Assembly: GCF_023898315.1 (NCBI RefSeq)
Contig: NC_064619.1
Coordinates: forward strand, 301,296,150 to 301,360,149
Direction: 5' to 3'
DNA length: 64,000 nucleotides
Source of the DNA: Schistocerca nitens
Taxonomy: Eukaryota; Arthropoda; Insecta; Orthoptera; Acrididae
This document shows positions 53,751 to 64,000 of this stretch, in pieces (position 1 is the first letter of the stretch; every line of letters begins with the position of its first letter). Made by a program: the position numbers and the translations under genes. A model generated the notes under the pieces. The model made no database searches and was not told the origin of the DNA. It saw only the letters and a list, made by a program, of their open reading frames with translations.

Positions 53751-53944
53751 TGGCCGGACGGTGTGGCCGAGCTGTTCTAGGCGCTTCAGTCTAGAACCGC
53801 GCGACCGCTACGGTCGCAGATTCTAATCCTGCCTCGGGCATGGATGTGTGTGATGTCCTTAGGTTAGTTAGGTTTAAGTAGTTATAAGTTCTAGGGGACT
53901 GATGACCTCAGATGTTAAGTCCCATAGTGCTCAGAGCCATTTGA
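53751..53944 (+). repeat. Main-family SINE
   Basis: Full head and tail with duplication ACCAAAGACC (53741-53750 and 53945-53954). Box B has one change (GATTCTAATCC). Confidence 0.93.
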
Positions 53945-54329
53945 ACCAAAGACCAGCGATCAGGTTATCGAGCTCTGCTCTAATTTTACAGCGACGTTAA
54001 CTGGACACACAAAACTGAAACCTTACTACAATCAACTTAGAATTACTAACAAAGCCATGCGTCCACGGAACAACCCAGAAGGCCGAAACTGGCCAACTGT
54101 CGGGAATGAACTGGCAAAATACTTTCTAAAAGACTTCTGTAATTTACGTAATTCAAAACAAATTCAAATTTTTAAATTTCAGTCCCTCCCTCAAAACAAA
54201 CTCTGTAGCAATTTTAAGGCAGCAACTATTCGTCTAGAGGCAGTATCTTTGATTAATAATCAAAACGTTCTCGGTCCCGTGTTCGAACTCTGCCGTTGCT
54301 TAAATTATGAATAAAATTCATCAGCAAAG

Positions 54330-57300
54330 GCGGCCGAATATTTCCTACATAAGAAGGCACCCTCATTCACCCAACGGCCTTGCCAAAGAGGGCGGATGAG
54401 GAGCGAAGGGCTCAAGGCACCCCCATGGCCTTGGGGTGCGAAACTGCCCCTAAGGGAGGCAGACTCAGCAACGAACAACGGCACGACGATGTAAAAGGCA
54501 ATGGAAACCACTGCATTAAAGACAGATAATGTGAATCCACAGGACATGTGGCCTGAAACTGAAAAAGTGTCATGTTGATATCTCCAATGGCAAAAGATTC
54601 GCACTTTCGGGAAGTGACTGTCAAGGGGGAGTTGACCATAAGGAAAAGACTGAATAACCAGCGAAAAGATAACATTCTGGGAGTCGGGGCATGGAATGTC
54701 AGAAGTTTAAATGATGCGGGAAGCTAGAAAATCTTAAAAGGGAAATACTAAGGTTCAGTATAACCTGGATATGGTGAGGGTGAGTGAAGTGAAATGAAAA
54801 GAAGACAAGAGTTTCTGGTCAGATGAGTATAAGGTAACAGCAGCAGAAAATAGTACACCAAGAGTAAGATTCGTTTTTAGTAGGAAGGTAAGACAGAGAA
54901 TGAGTTACTGGAACAGTTCAGCGATAGGATCGTTCTCATAAAAATCGACAGTAAACCGACACCGGCAATGATACTTCAGGTATACATTTTGACGCCGCAA
55001 GCAGAAGATGAAGAGCTAAAGAAAGTATATGGGGATACTGAACGGGTAATTCAGTAAAGGGGGATGAAAAGTCTGATAGTTGTGGCGGGATTGGAATGCG
55101 GTTGTAGGGGAAGCAGCAGAAGAAAAGATTAGAGGAGAATATGAACTTCGTAGTAGTAATGAGAGAGGAGAAAGACTAATTGAATTCTGCAATACATTCC
55201 AGATAGTAATAGCGAATACTCTATTCAAGAATCACAAGAGGAGGAGGAGGTATACTTGGACAAAGCCGGGAATACGGAAAGATTTCAGTTAGATTACATC
55301 ATGACAGAGCAGAAATTCCGAAATCAGATACTGGAATGTAAGGCGTACCCAGAAGCGGATATAGACTCAGATCACAATTTAGCAGTGATGAAGAGTAGGC
55401 TGAAATTTAAGACACTCGTCAGGGAGAAACAGTACTCAAAGAAGTGTTATACGGAAGTACTTAAAAATGAAGAAGTATGCTTGAAGTCCTCTGAGGCTAT
55501 ACATGCAACAATAAGGAATTTGCTGAGTAGGCACTTCAGGTAAAGACAAATGGGCATCTATAAAAAAGGGAAGTCACAGAAGTTGGAAAAAAACAGAGGT
55601 ACAAATAAGGTAATTGCGAAGAAACCATGGGTGACAGAAGAAATACTTCAGTTGATCGGTGGAAGACGGAAGTACAAAAATGTTCAGAGGAATTCAGAAA
55701 CAGAGAAATACAAGTTACTTAAGGGCATAAATAGGAACTGCAGGGAAGTTAAGACGAAATGGCTACATGAGAAACGCGAAGAAATCGAAAAAGAAACGAC
55801 TGATCCAGCATATAGGAAAGACAAAACAACTTACGAAGAAATTATAAGCAAGTATGGTATCATCCAGAGTGCAATGAGAATCACACTGATAAATTCAGAG
55901 GAGAGAGTGGATACGTGGAGAGAATACACTAAAGGCCTCTATGAGGGGTAAGACTGATGATGTGATACAAGAAGAAACAGTAGTCGGTACAGAAGAGATA
56001 GCGGAACCAGTATTAGAATCAGAATTTAAATGTGCTTTGGAAAAGATCGAACAAGGCAGAAGGCATGGATAACATTCCACCAGACTTCTTAAAATGAAAA
56101 AGTGGCAACAAAACAACTATTCACGTTGGTGTGTCGTATATATGAATCTGGCGGATTACCATCTGACGTTCGGAAAAAGTCATCCACAGAATTCTGAAGA
56201 TTACAAAAGCCGACAACTGCGAGAATTATCGCACAATCAGCTTAACAGCTCATGTATCCAAATAGCTGACAATAGTAATATAGACAAGAATGGAAAGGAA
56301 AATTGAAGATGTGTTACATAACGATCAGTTTGGCTATAGGCAAGGTATAAGCACCAGAGAGGCAATTCTGACGTTGCAATTGATAACGGAAGCAAGAGTA
56401 AAGAAATATCAAGGCACATTCATAGGGTTTGCCGACCTAGAAAAAGCTTTCAACAATTTAAAAAATTGTGCAAGATGTTCGAAGTTTTGAGAAAAGTAGG
56501 GGTATGCTATAGGGGAAGACGGGTAATATAGTCGGCCGCTGTAGCTGAGCGGTTCTAGGCGCTTCAGTCTGGAACCACGCGACCGCTACGGTCGCAGGTT
56601 CGAATCCTGCCTCGGGCATGGATGTGCGTGATGTACTTAGGTTAGTTAGGTTTAAGTAGTTCTACGTTCTAGGGGACTCATGACCTAAGATGTTAAGTCC
56701 CATAGAGCTCAGAGCCATTTGAACCATTTGAACGGGTAATATATAAAAATACAAGAGCTAAGAAGAAAGAATAAGACTGGAAGAACAAGAATGAAGTGCC
56801 CAGGTTAAAAAGGGAGTAAGACAGGGATGTAGTGTTCTGCCCCTACTGTTCAGTTTATACGTCGAGGCAGCAATGACGGAAATAAAAGAAAGATTCAACA
56901 ATGGAATTAAAATTCAAGCTGAAAGGATAGCAATGATGACATTTCTATTCGCAAGGAAAGTGAAGAAGAATTACAGGAGCCTCCAAGTGGAATGAACAGA
57001 CTAATGAGTACAGAATATGAACTGAGAGTAAATCGACGAAAGATGAAAGTAATCAGAAGTATCATAAATGAGAACAGTGACAAACTTGACATCAAGGATG
57101 GTGATCAGACACTAGATTAAGTTAAGGAATTCTGCTACCTAGGCTACAAAATAACCCTTAACGGAAGAAGCAAGGAGGACACAAAAAGCAGACTGGCACT
57201 GGCAAAATGGGCATTTCTAAACAAGAGAAGTCTGTTAGTATCAAACATAGGCCTCAATATATGGGAGAAATTTCTAAGAACGTACATTTGGAGCACAGCG

Positions 57301-57710
57301 ATGTATGGTAGTGAAACATGGACTGTGGGAAAAGCGGAACAGAAGGGAACCGAAGGATTTGAGATGTGGTGTTACAGAAGAATATCGAAAATTAGGTGAA
57401 CTGATAAGGTAAGGAATGAAGAGGTTCCCTAGAGAATCGGCAAGGAAAGAAATATATGGAAAACATTGAAAGGAAGAAGGGATAGGAAGGTAGGAAATCT
57501 GTTAAGACATCACGGAATAGCTTCCGTGGTACTAGAGGGAGCTGTAAATGGTAAAAACTGTAGAGGAAAACAAAGGTTGAAATACACCCAGCAAATAATT
57601 GAGGACGTAGGTTGCAAGTGCTACTCTTAAATGAAGAGGCTGGCACACGAGAGGAACTCGTCTTGGGCCGCATCAAACCAGTCAGAAGACTGATGACTCT
57701 AAAAAAAGAC
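54330..57710 (+). mobile_element. RTE-like LINE, nearly full span, decayed
   Basis: The most complete RTE here. A 5' GC-rich leader (54330-54560). Endonuclease: GAWNVRSLNDAG near 54690, a VVAGLEWN-like site near 55080, YTWTKPG, FQLDYIMTEQ, DIDSDHNLAVMK near 55365. Linker: KPWVTEEILQLIGGRRKYKN. Reverse transcriptase: LHNDQFGYRQGIST, FADLEKAFNNL, VRQGCSVLPLLFSLY. The expected FADD reads FARK near 56950, so the catalytic site is lost. C-terminus: MYGSETWTVGKAEQK, FEMWCYRRISKI. The 3' end ASNQSED-like region and AGACTGATGACTCTAAAAAA close it at about 57710. Many stops and frameshifts. SINE at 56531. Confidence 0.88.
56531..56731 (+). repeat. Main-family SINE inside the RTE
   Basis: Flanked by ACGGGTAATATA (56519-56530 and 56732-56743). 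Head and tail are complete, with an extra CATTTGAA at the 3' end. Confidence 0.95.
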
Positions 57711-58149
57711 TGTAAAAAAATTATGCGTTATTTAAATTTCTTTTGCACGTCTGCAACAAAAGTTGGAGTTAAGTAAACCAATACGTGTACTGTTAGTCTA
57801 CGTAAAGGAGTATGTAAATAATAGTAATAAATTGTCGTCCTCCATGCAATACACTGACTGACTCTGTTTCCTAGCATCCATCCTCTCGTGCGGGTTTCAC
57901 TGTTATCGGCAAATTTATTTTTAATTTTACGAGCCGAGGCCTTTCCTACCGCCACAATAATCAGTTAACCTAGAGCGATCCATTCTACCTGAAACTTCAG
58001 TTTTGAACCACAACTGTGATGTGCCCGTCTGATTGTGCTAGAAAATTGCAGAGCGGAAAGTATTTAGAAAGGGAAGGCCTTGTAATGGTAATATTGCTAC
58101 AAAATGAGAGAGTTTATTATGCAAACGCCTACAGGTTTTATAGGCCATG
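57711..58149. other. No recognised feature
   Basis: AT-rich flanking sequence. The 75-codon minus frame at 57728-57955 has no motif. Confidence 0.4.
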
Positions 58150-58400
58150 AAAAAATTTCAACCAGGTTAGTCGACATATTTTGTCGAGGATTTTAGAAAG
58201 ACGTTGCGCCATTTCGCAGCTAGCGCTGCACATTGGTGTGTCGGTAACGTCGGATCTGCTTACAGCGGCGTGCAGAAAATGAGACTGCAACCTTACAAAG
58301 TAGCGACTGTGCATCGACTGACCAATTGAGATGCACTGCTCGACGTGAGTACTGCGACTGGAAATGGCGGTCTGTGCTTGATGGGGGCTGCACGTGCGCA
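58150..58400 (+). pseudogene. Transposase N-terminal region remnant
   Basis: Fragments GVSVTSDL and MRLQPYKVATVHRLT followed by REYCDWKW resemble the second helix-turn-helix and the LxxxYPYKxxxxxxLxxxDxxxRxxFCxW linker of mariner-type transposases. Frames are broken, and no catalytic core or terminal repeats were found. Confidence 0.45.
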
Positions 58401-58751
58401 TTACATGCAATGCGCAATCTGCAACATGATGTTAAAGATCGCCGTCCTTTCAGAAGTTTGCGAGTCGGATGGCTTAATTAGCGTAATTTCTTTTTGTACT
58501 GAACGGAATTTGGCCAGTGTGCGAACATTGCAGAATCCTATTTTTGCTGTTCATGATGAGGCGAGGAGCGGGGATGAAGGTTGAAACGTGCTGTCGGCGG
58601 CTCGCGTACTGCACTCTAAATCACGTCACTACGACCACCGAGCATAAAGGTGGGGTTCCTATGCAGCGCCTGACGCACTTGTCTGCCGTTATGCGTCTGC
58701 CGCGCTGTACTGCTGCTGATGATATTACATTGAAGAGCCAAAGAAACTGGT

Positions 58752-59148
58752 TCAAAATGGTTCAAATGGCTCTGAGCACTATGGGACTTAACTTCTCAGG
58801 TCATCAGTCAAATGGCTCTGAGCACTATGCGACTTAACTTCTAAGGTCATCAGTCGCCTAGAACTTAGAACTAATTAAACCTAAGGACATCACACACATC
58901 CATGCCCGAGGCAGGATTCGAACCTGCGACCGTAGCGGTCGCTCGGCTCCAGACTGTAGCGCCTAGAACCGCACGGCCACTACGGCCGGCAGGTCATCAG
59001 TCCCCTAGAACTTAGAACTACTTCAACCTAACTAACCTAGGGACATCACACACATCCATGCCCGAGGCAGGATTCGAACCTGCGACCGTAGCGGTCGCGC
59101 GGTTCCAGACTGTAGCGCCTAGAACCGCTCGGTCACTCCGGCCGGCAA
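58752..59148 (-). repeat. Main-family SINE (outer), split by another
   Basis: Flanked by AAAGAAACTGGT (58740-58751 and 59149-59160) inside the Tc1 terminal repeat. Its tail and head are separated by the inner SINE. Confidence 0.92.
58809..58990 (-). repeat. Main-family SINE (inner)
   Basis: Inserted into the tail of the outer SINE with duplication AGGTCATCAGT (58798-58808 and 58991-59001). It ends at CAAATGGCTC, slightly short of the usual 3' terminus. Confidence 0.92.
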
Positions 59149-59169
59149 AAAGAAACTGGTACACATGCC

Positions 59170-60040
59170 TAGTATTGTGTACGGCCCCTGCGAGCATGCT
59201 TAAGTGTTGCAACACGACCTGGCATGGACTCGAGTAATGTCAGAAGTAGTGCTGGAGGCAACTGACACCATGAATCCTACAGGGCTGTCCATAAATCTGT
59301 GAGAATACGATGGGCTGGAGACCTCTTTTGAACAGCATGTTACAAGGCATCCCAGATATGCTCATAATATTCACGCCTGGAGAGTTTGGTGGCCAGCGGT
59401 AGTGTTTAAACTCAGAAGGGTATTCATGGAGCTACTCTGCAGTAATGGCCAGAATATTTACGTACGTGTCACCTGTCAGAGTCTTTTCTAGACGTATCAG
59501 GGACCCCATATCATACCAACTGCACACGGCCCACACTATTACAGATCCTCCACAACAGCTTGAACAGTCCCCTGCTGACATGCAGGGCCCATGGATCCAT
59601 GAGATTGTCTCGATACCCGTATACGCCCATCCGCTCGATAGAAATTGAAACTAGACTCGTCCGACCAGGCAACATGTTTCCAGTAATCGACAGTCCAATG
59701 TCGGTGTTTACGGGCCCAAGCGAGGCGTAAAGCTTTGTACGTGAAGTCATCAAGGGTACAAGAGAGTTTCTTCCGTTCCGAAAGCCCATATCGATGACGT
59801 TTCTTTGAATGGTTCGCACGCTGAGACTTGTTGACGGCCCAGCATTGAAATCTGCAGCAATTTGTGGAAGGGTTGCACTTCTGTCACGTTGAACGATTCT
59901 CATCAGTCGTCGTTGGTCCCGTTCTTGCAGGATCTCTTTCTGGCTGCAGCTATGTCGGAGATTTGATGTTTTACCGGATTCCTGATATTCACGGTACATT
60001 CGTGAAATGGTCGTACGCGAATGTCCCGACTTCATCGCTA
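59170..60040 (-). pseudogene. Tc1-like transposase, second Asp region deleted
   Basis: The minus strand starts MKSGHSRTTISRMYREYQES (helix-turn-helix; the true start probably lies upstream near 60140). It continues RLMRIVQRDRSATLPQIAAD and SVRTIQRNVIDMGF, then shifts frame after about 59740. Further pieces are NMLPGRTSLVSIS (out of frame, catalytic region), a GDTYVNI-like stretch near 59465, then WPPNSP and NIMSISGMP (the family has NIxEHIWD). The QQDN block expected between the last two groups is missing near 59430-59450, and the catalytic Glu is altered. Inactive. Confidence 0.75.
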
Positions 60041-60268
60041 CCTAGGTGATGCTGTGTCCCATCGCTCGTGCGCCGACTATTACACTACGTTCAAACTCAT
60101 TTAAATCTTGATAACCTGCGATTGTAGCAGCAGTAATCGATCTAACAACTGTGCCAGACACGTGTTGTGTTATATAGACGCTGCCAATCGCAACGCCGTA
60201 TTCTGCATGTTTACACATCTCTGTATTTGAATACGCATGCCTATACCAGTTTCTTTGGCGCTTCAGTG

Positions 60269-60477
60269 TATATAGGACTCTGTCCCATGGTGGGTCAGCT
60301 GCCTACGGCTGACTCTAGGGCAGCGTGGTGCTGCGGCCGATTCGATTGGAGAACGGTACAGACGCAGCCGCAAAGGAGAACGACTGAGCATGTCCGAGAG
60401 AAAAGTACTCTTTATGATGGTGGAAGGTGAGAAACTGGTGGAATTTCCTTGCATCTGCAATGTATTGTTAGCACTAT
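60269..60477. other. No recognised feature
   Basis: Short GC-richer sequence. An AGGTGAGA word at 60426-60433 follows an open plus-strand stretch beginning ATGTCCGAGAGAAAAG. It could be a splice donor, but I have no other support. Confidence 0.25.
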
Positions 60478-60936
60478 TCACCGTGTTATCCCTACACCTT
60501 CACGAGTGCTGAAGTATCCTATAAGTGAATCTCGCACAGAAAATCCATCAGCATGTGCGTAACTGACACTCCTTGCTACATTCCTGCGTAATTCAAAATG
60601 AGATTCGTTATTTTTCCCTAAGCATGCATCTCTAAGTAAACAGTGTAAACAGAAAGCAGCAATAGCAAAATTATCAGTCGTTTCTTGCTTTAGACTTTTC
60701 GATGAATAAAATATCCGAAATATTTGACTTAACAGAGCGAGGTCATTTTCAGAAACTCTACGAGCTTTTGAAGGCGGTATTTGAATATATCTTTTTCTTT
60801 TTGTTTGTTTGTGCGAGCAGTTCGGCGAGAGAAAGGTTTCACCATCTTTGGATGTAATCAAAATGCCTAGTCGCCTACAAAAACATGTGGGACTATGGAA
60901 TGCTCCAAACGCCTTCAGATCGAAAAAGGGCATCAC
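60478..60936 (-). CDS. Unassigned 152-codon ORF
   Basis: A minus-strand ORF with a balanced composition, including KRKRYIQIPPSKARRVSEND, IFRIFYSSKSLKQETTDNFA and FCLHCLLRDACLG. It is not low-complexity and not covered by any repeat recognised here. Codon third positions show no strong bias, I recognise no domain, and no splice or start context stands out. Chance is plausible in 64 kb. Confidence 0.2.
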   Translation of the reverse strand: MMPFFDLKAFGAFHSPTCFCRRLGILITSKDGETFLSPNCSHKQTKRKRYIQIPPSKARRVSENDLALLSQIFRIFYSSKSLKQETTDNFAIAAFCLHCLLRDACLGKNNESHFELRRNVARSVSYAHADGFSVRDSLIGYFSTREGVGITR

Positions 60937-61830
60937 TTGTTAATATCCCGTCATCTTCTTATCGACTTTAACGTTCTAGGAGAATGAAGTGTTTGCTAAG
61001 TTTTATGTATAGTTTACTTATATTTTTGAGTTAAAAATATTTTAGATATGTGACGCTTGATGGGCGAGAAAACCTGTGTCCTGTAAAGGCAGCGAGTTTG
61101 CTACACCGAGCCGACTGCTAAATCGCGGCGTGCGGCATTGATAATAAATACGATGCAGCTGGCCACTACGAACATTTTCCGGTGTCTGCTAAGAAGAATG
61201 ATATGTTTGTTCGCAGAGAATGGTTCTTGGTTTGTCGCTTTAGAATTTCAGTAGGGTTACCCGAGTATTGTTCGAGTAGCGAGCCTCGAGAAAGATAGTT
61301 TCACACGTACGATGCGTGAATTAGTCTGTAACGGGGGAAATCAAATGTGTTCAAAGCAGTTCTAAGTCGTTTAGAAAGATATTTTGAGAAGATTATCGTC
61401 TTGTGTAGAAAGTGATTACATCACCGATTTTGGTGAAGTGTAGACTCGGCAGGTATAGTAAAAGCTCCGACTTATTGAAGTGTGACATTAGTTTCTCCTA
61501 GTTGTGATTACTGTTGCGTTGTGCTGTTTAATAGCTAAGCGATGTTAGGCAAACCGTATTTCAATATTTTTGTGAGATTTTCCGTTGGATGGTGAATGTG
61601 AAGCGACTGGTTCGCGCGAAGTCGTTTAGATATTTTGTGATCGAGGACTAAAGCACGCACTGTGGGATAGTAGCGTTTCATTGCATTATTGTGGTTGCAT
61701 AGGTGTACGCAAGCACTGAGAAATAGTGACTTAGCGTGATTTGGTTAGAGTTTATTGTGTAACTTCGACGTGAGCGTCATGATATGGTAAATTCCGGAAA
61801 TCTTGTTGAATGCCCTGAATGTGTAGTCTA
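60937..61830. other. No recognised feature
   Basis: Sequence of moderate GC without long frames on either strand or recognised repeats. It could be untranslated or intronic host sequence. Confidence 0.35.
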
Positions 61831-62228
61831 CGGGGTGAGTCACTATTTCCTCCAAGAATAACTCCGAAAGTATGATAGGAGCTGAAAAGTTTGTGGTACA
61901 AAAGTTGCATGGGACAAAGGGGGCCGTAATATGACGTAGGTTTTTTGTTGCTAGGTTGGGTCGCTTCAGAGATATGAAGGTCAACTTTGTTTTTTTAAAT
62001 CGGATGCTACAATTTGGTACTTATTTTCTGATAACGGCTATTGAGACGAATCCAGTGATGTGTAACAGTAAGGTCTTCGAAGATCAACGAAGGTCAAAAA
62101 GGTGGCATGATAGTCCATTTACATAAGATGTTCGAAGTGATGACCATTGGTCATTTGTGCCACAAACTTTTCAGCTCCTATCATACTTTCGGAGTTATTC
62201 TAGGTGGTAATAGTTAGTGACTCATCTG
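61831..62228. mobile_element. TA-flanked MITE with ~65-bp inverted repeats
   Basis: TA at 61829-61830 and 62229-62230. The left end is CGGGGTGAGTCACTA. The complement of the right end is CAGATGAGTCACTAACTATT. The arms share AGAATAACTCCGAAAGTATG and AGGAGCTGAAAAGTTTGTGG with their complements at 62160-62205. At 398 bp and without coding sequence it is a non-autonomous mariner-type element. Confidence 0.9.
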
Positions 62229-63591
62229 TATATTAAAGAGAACGGTCGTCCTAGGTAGTAGTTATTTACTGAGAAACAATGGGAAGTTTATTGAGGATTT
62301 GATAGCTTTCCCCCACGTCCCAAAACGACAAATCAAGAACTATTTATTAGACAACAAGCTAATTCTCTCTAAAAGAGATTAGCGAGTGCTGTGTTCTGAG
62401 TTTTAAATATTAATGGTTCGCGGAAGTCAATACCTGAAGCGGTTAACCTTTGTTTGATTATCTGAAGTTCATATAGCTGAAAATTGGCGGTGACACTAGG
62501 GATTTTTGTTTTAGTTTTATTATTACATTTCCGCTTAGTGGGGGTTTTATTAGAGAACCAGCACTCTTAAAGTAATACGCTGACTTGTACCTGCAAACAA
62601 ATTAATTGCATGAAATAAGGAATCAGCTGATTTTAAACTGAAAAAGTCAGTACCCGACTTGTCCTTTACCCCCAAACCATTACACAAAATATTCAGGAGC
62701 TTATCTCAAAGCAGACTAATATCTCGAATATATCTTTTCATATCAAAGTAAATCCAAAGCCTATTTTGGTAAAAGGAAAGTTCAAAGAAATTAAAACCCT
62801 AGAGAGAAGAAATAGTATTTTTCAGCGAATAACCTGCAACGAAAAGAAAGATAACTAATCTTTATTTAGAAAGGGAAAACAAGTTTACTTTTTATTGAAA
62901 AGAAATTAATTATAAATGAAAAGTTATACCATGTCATTCTGAAAGATTGAGATTGACGAAATAGTTCATAAAATTTCTACAGAGTCAAGGATATTGTAGC
63001 AAGGCGCTACTTATAGAGATTATCTTTGATGACAACGAAAGATAAACAATATTAAATTATATTTTTGCCTTGTGAACGTATTCCACAATTTACCTAAAAT
63101 TTTGTAGCGTTCATACTGATTGCTTGTATGGTCGATTATCGGATCCATATGAATTATTCATCATTTATACACGAAAACTGTCTACCTACGTTGTTGAGAA
63201 AGTGCTTAGTTGTGTTGTCAGAATACACAGAGGAAGCTGCGCTATTGGCTGCTGTTATGGCTAAAGTAAATACATCATTTCTACTTCCCGTAGACTTTCT
63301 CATTTAGTGTTTTTCTGGTGACTGACACTAGCTTTGGTGATAGTTTATCTTTTGAACCTAGTGAAACTTGCCAGTGAGATGCATTGTTGTAACTAATATC
63401 CAGATAGCTACCAATGGCCCCATTATTGTGTCCATTCTTTTGTACATAGTGATGTCGTAGATAGCTATAGTGTAATTTATAGCGTGAGAAACTGAATATC
63501 AGATCTTACGTGACGTCGTCGTGTTAGTACAGACGATTGTTTCAAGTCTCACAGACTACGTTGTCGAGTGTAAGCAAGGTCTTGTCAGTGC
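62229..63591. other. No recognised feature
   Basis: Strongly AT-rich, with no frame of 60 codons, no repeat family and no RNA gene that I can see. Confidence 0.45.
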
Positions 63592-63781
63592 AAATGGCTC
63601 TGAGCACTATGGGACTTAACATCTGTGGTCATCAGTCCGCTAGAACTTAGAACTACTTAAACCTAACTAACCTAAGGACATCACACACATCCATGCCCGA
63701 GGCAGGATTCGAACCTGCGACCGTAGCGGTCGCGCGGTTCCAGACTGAAGCGCCTAGAACCGCTCGGTCACAGCGGCCGGC
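63592..63781 (-). repeat. Main-family SINE
   Basis: Head and tail complete except for the final bases. Box B complement GGATTCGAACC at about 63707. No clear duplication. It lies 12 bp from the next SINE. Confidence 0.9.
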
Positions 63782-63793
63782 GTTATGGTCTTA

Positions 63794-63990
63794 CTGGTTC
63801 AAATGGCTCTGAGCACTATGGGACTCAACTGCTGAGGTCATTAGTCCCCTAGAACTTAGAACTAGTTAAACCTAACTAACCTAAGGACATCACAAACATC
63901 CATGCCCGAGGCAGGATTCGAACCTGCGACCGTAGCGGTCTCGCGGTCCCAGACTGCAGCGCCTTTAACCGCACGGCCACTTCGGCCGGC
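63794..63990 (-). repeat. Main-family SINE at window edge
   Basis: Duplication TATGGTCTTA at 63784-63793 and 63991-64000, so the copy is complete and its right duplication runs to the last base of the window. Confidence 0.92.
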
Positions 63991-64000
63991 TATGGTCTTA

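Larger units (their letters stand above)
58728..60268 (-). mobile_element. Tc1-like transposon with nested SINEs
   Basis: TA outside both ends (58726-58727 and 60269-60270). The left end is CATTGAAGAGCCAAAGAAAC. The complement of the right end is CACTGAAGCGCCAAAGAAAC. The minus strand holds a transposase relic. About 400 bp of the length is two SINEs near the left end. Confidence 0.9.

Overview
The window looks like intergenic or intronic DNA from a large, repeat-rich arthropod genome, most likely an orthopteran of the Schistocerca (locust) type. I infer this from the dominant tRNA-derived SINE family (about 16 copies whose 3' ends read ...AGAGCCATTTGAACC), the mix of CR1-like, RTE-like and Penelope-like retroelements with Tc1/mariner and piggyBac transposons, and several repeats I remember as abundant in locust assemblies. 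I could not search a database, so the taxon is an inference. No bacterial features are present, and no complete host gene can be supported. The only host-like candidates are a GC3-rich open stretch at 8.01-8.23 kb, a GC/CpG-rich island at 40.6-41.4 kb and an unassigned 152-codon ORF at 60.5-60.9 kb.

0-16 kb: SINE copies with target-site duplications (TSDs), a nearly complete Tc1-like element (3562-4990), back-to-back CR1-like LINE fragments (5.2-7.9 kb), a tRNA head fused to a ~360-bp hairpin (8.5-9.0 kb), RTE and Penelope GIY-YIG remnants (11.1-12.5 kb), a composite of tRNA-like units with a 14-bp TSD (13854-14415), and a decayed Tc1-like element interrupted by a SINE (14.9-16.1 kb).

17-34 kb: the most striking structure. 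An array of ~110-165 bp modules, many carrying a tRNA box-B-like motif (17.1-18.2 and 33.2-34.0 kb), is split by a 15,001-bp insertion at 18218-33218. The insertion is flanked by TA on both sides and begins and ends with matching terminal sequence. It has ~3-kb inverted arms around an ~8.2-kb centre without a recognisable transposase. Two paralogous arrays in the same window (near 13.2 kb on the minus strand and near 28.9 kb) read through the insertion point, so they act as unoccupied sites. A SINE and a solo LTR sit in the left arm only, and the right arm preserves both empty sites.

34-46 kb: a Penelope 3' region with a hammerhead-like motif, mariner fragments, an RTE fragment, a DD41D-type mariner with ~400-bp inverted repeats (36546-38666), a DD34D mariner lacking its third Asp, tRNA-like composites, the GC-rich island, and a nest in which a piggyBac element (41692-45829) splits an LTR-like repeat and itself contains a CR1 and an RTE insertion.

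46-64 kb: another CR1 copy, a three-layer nest at 49.5-52.2 kb, several SINE families, a long decayed RTE (54.3-57.7 kb), a Tc1 element holding a SINE-in-SINE (58728-60268), a TA-flanked MITE (61831-62228) and two consecutive SINEs at the right edge. The genes do not form a pathway. The window is a stratigraphy of transposition events, with LINE machinery (CR1/RTE) plausibly mobilising the SINEs.
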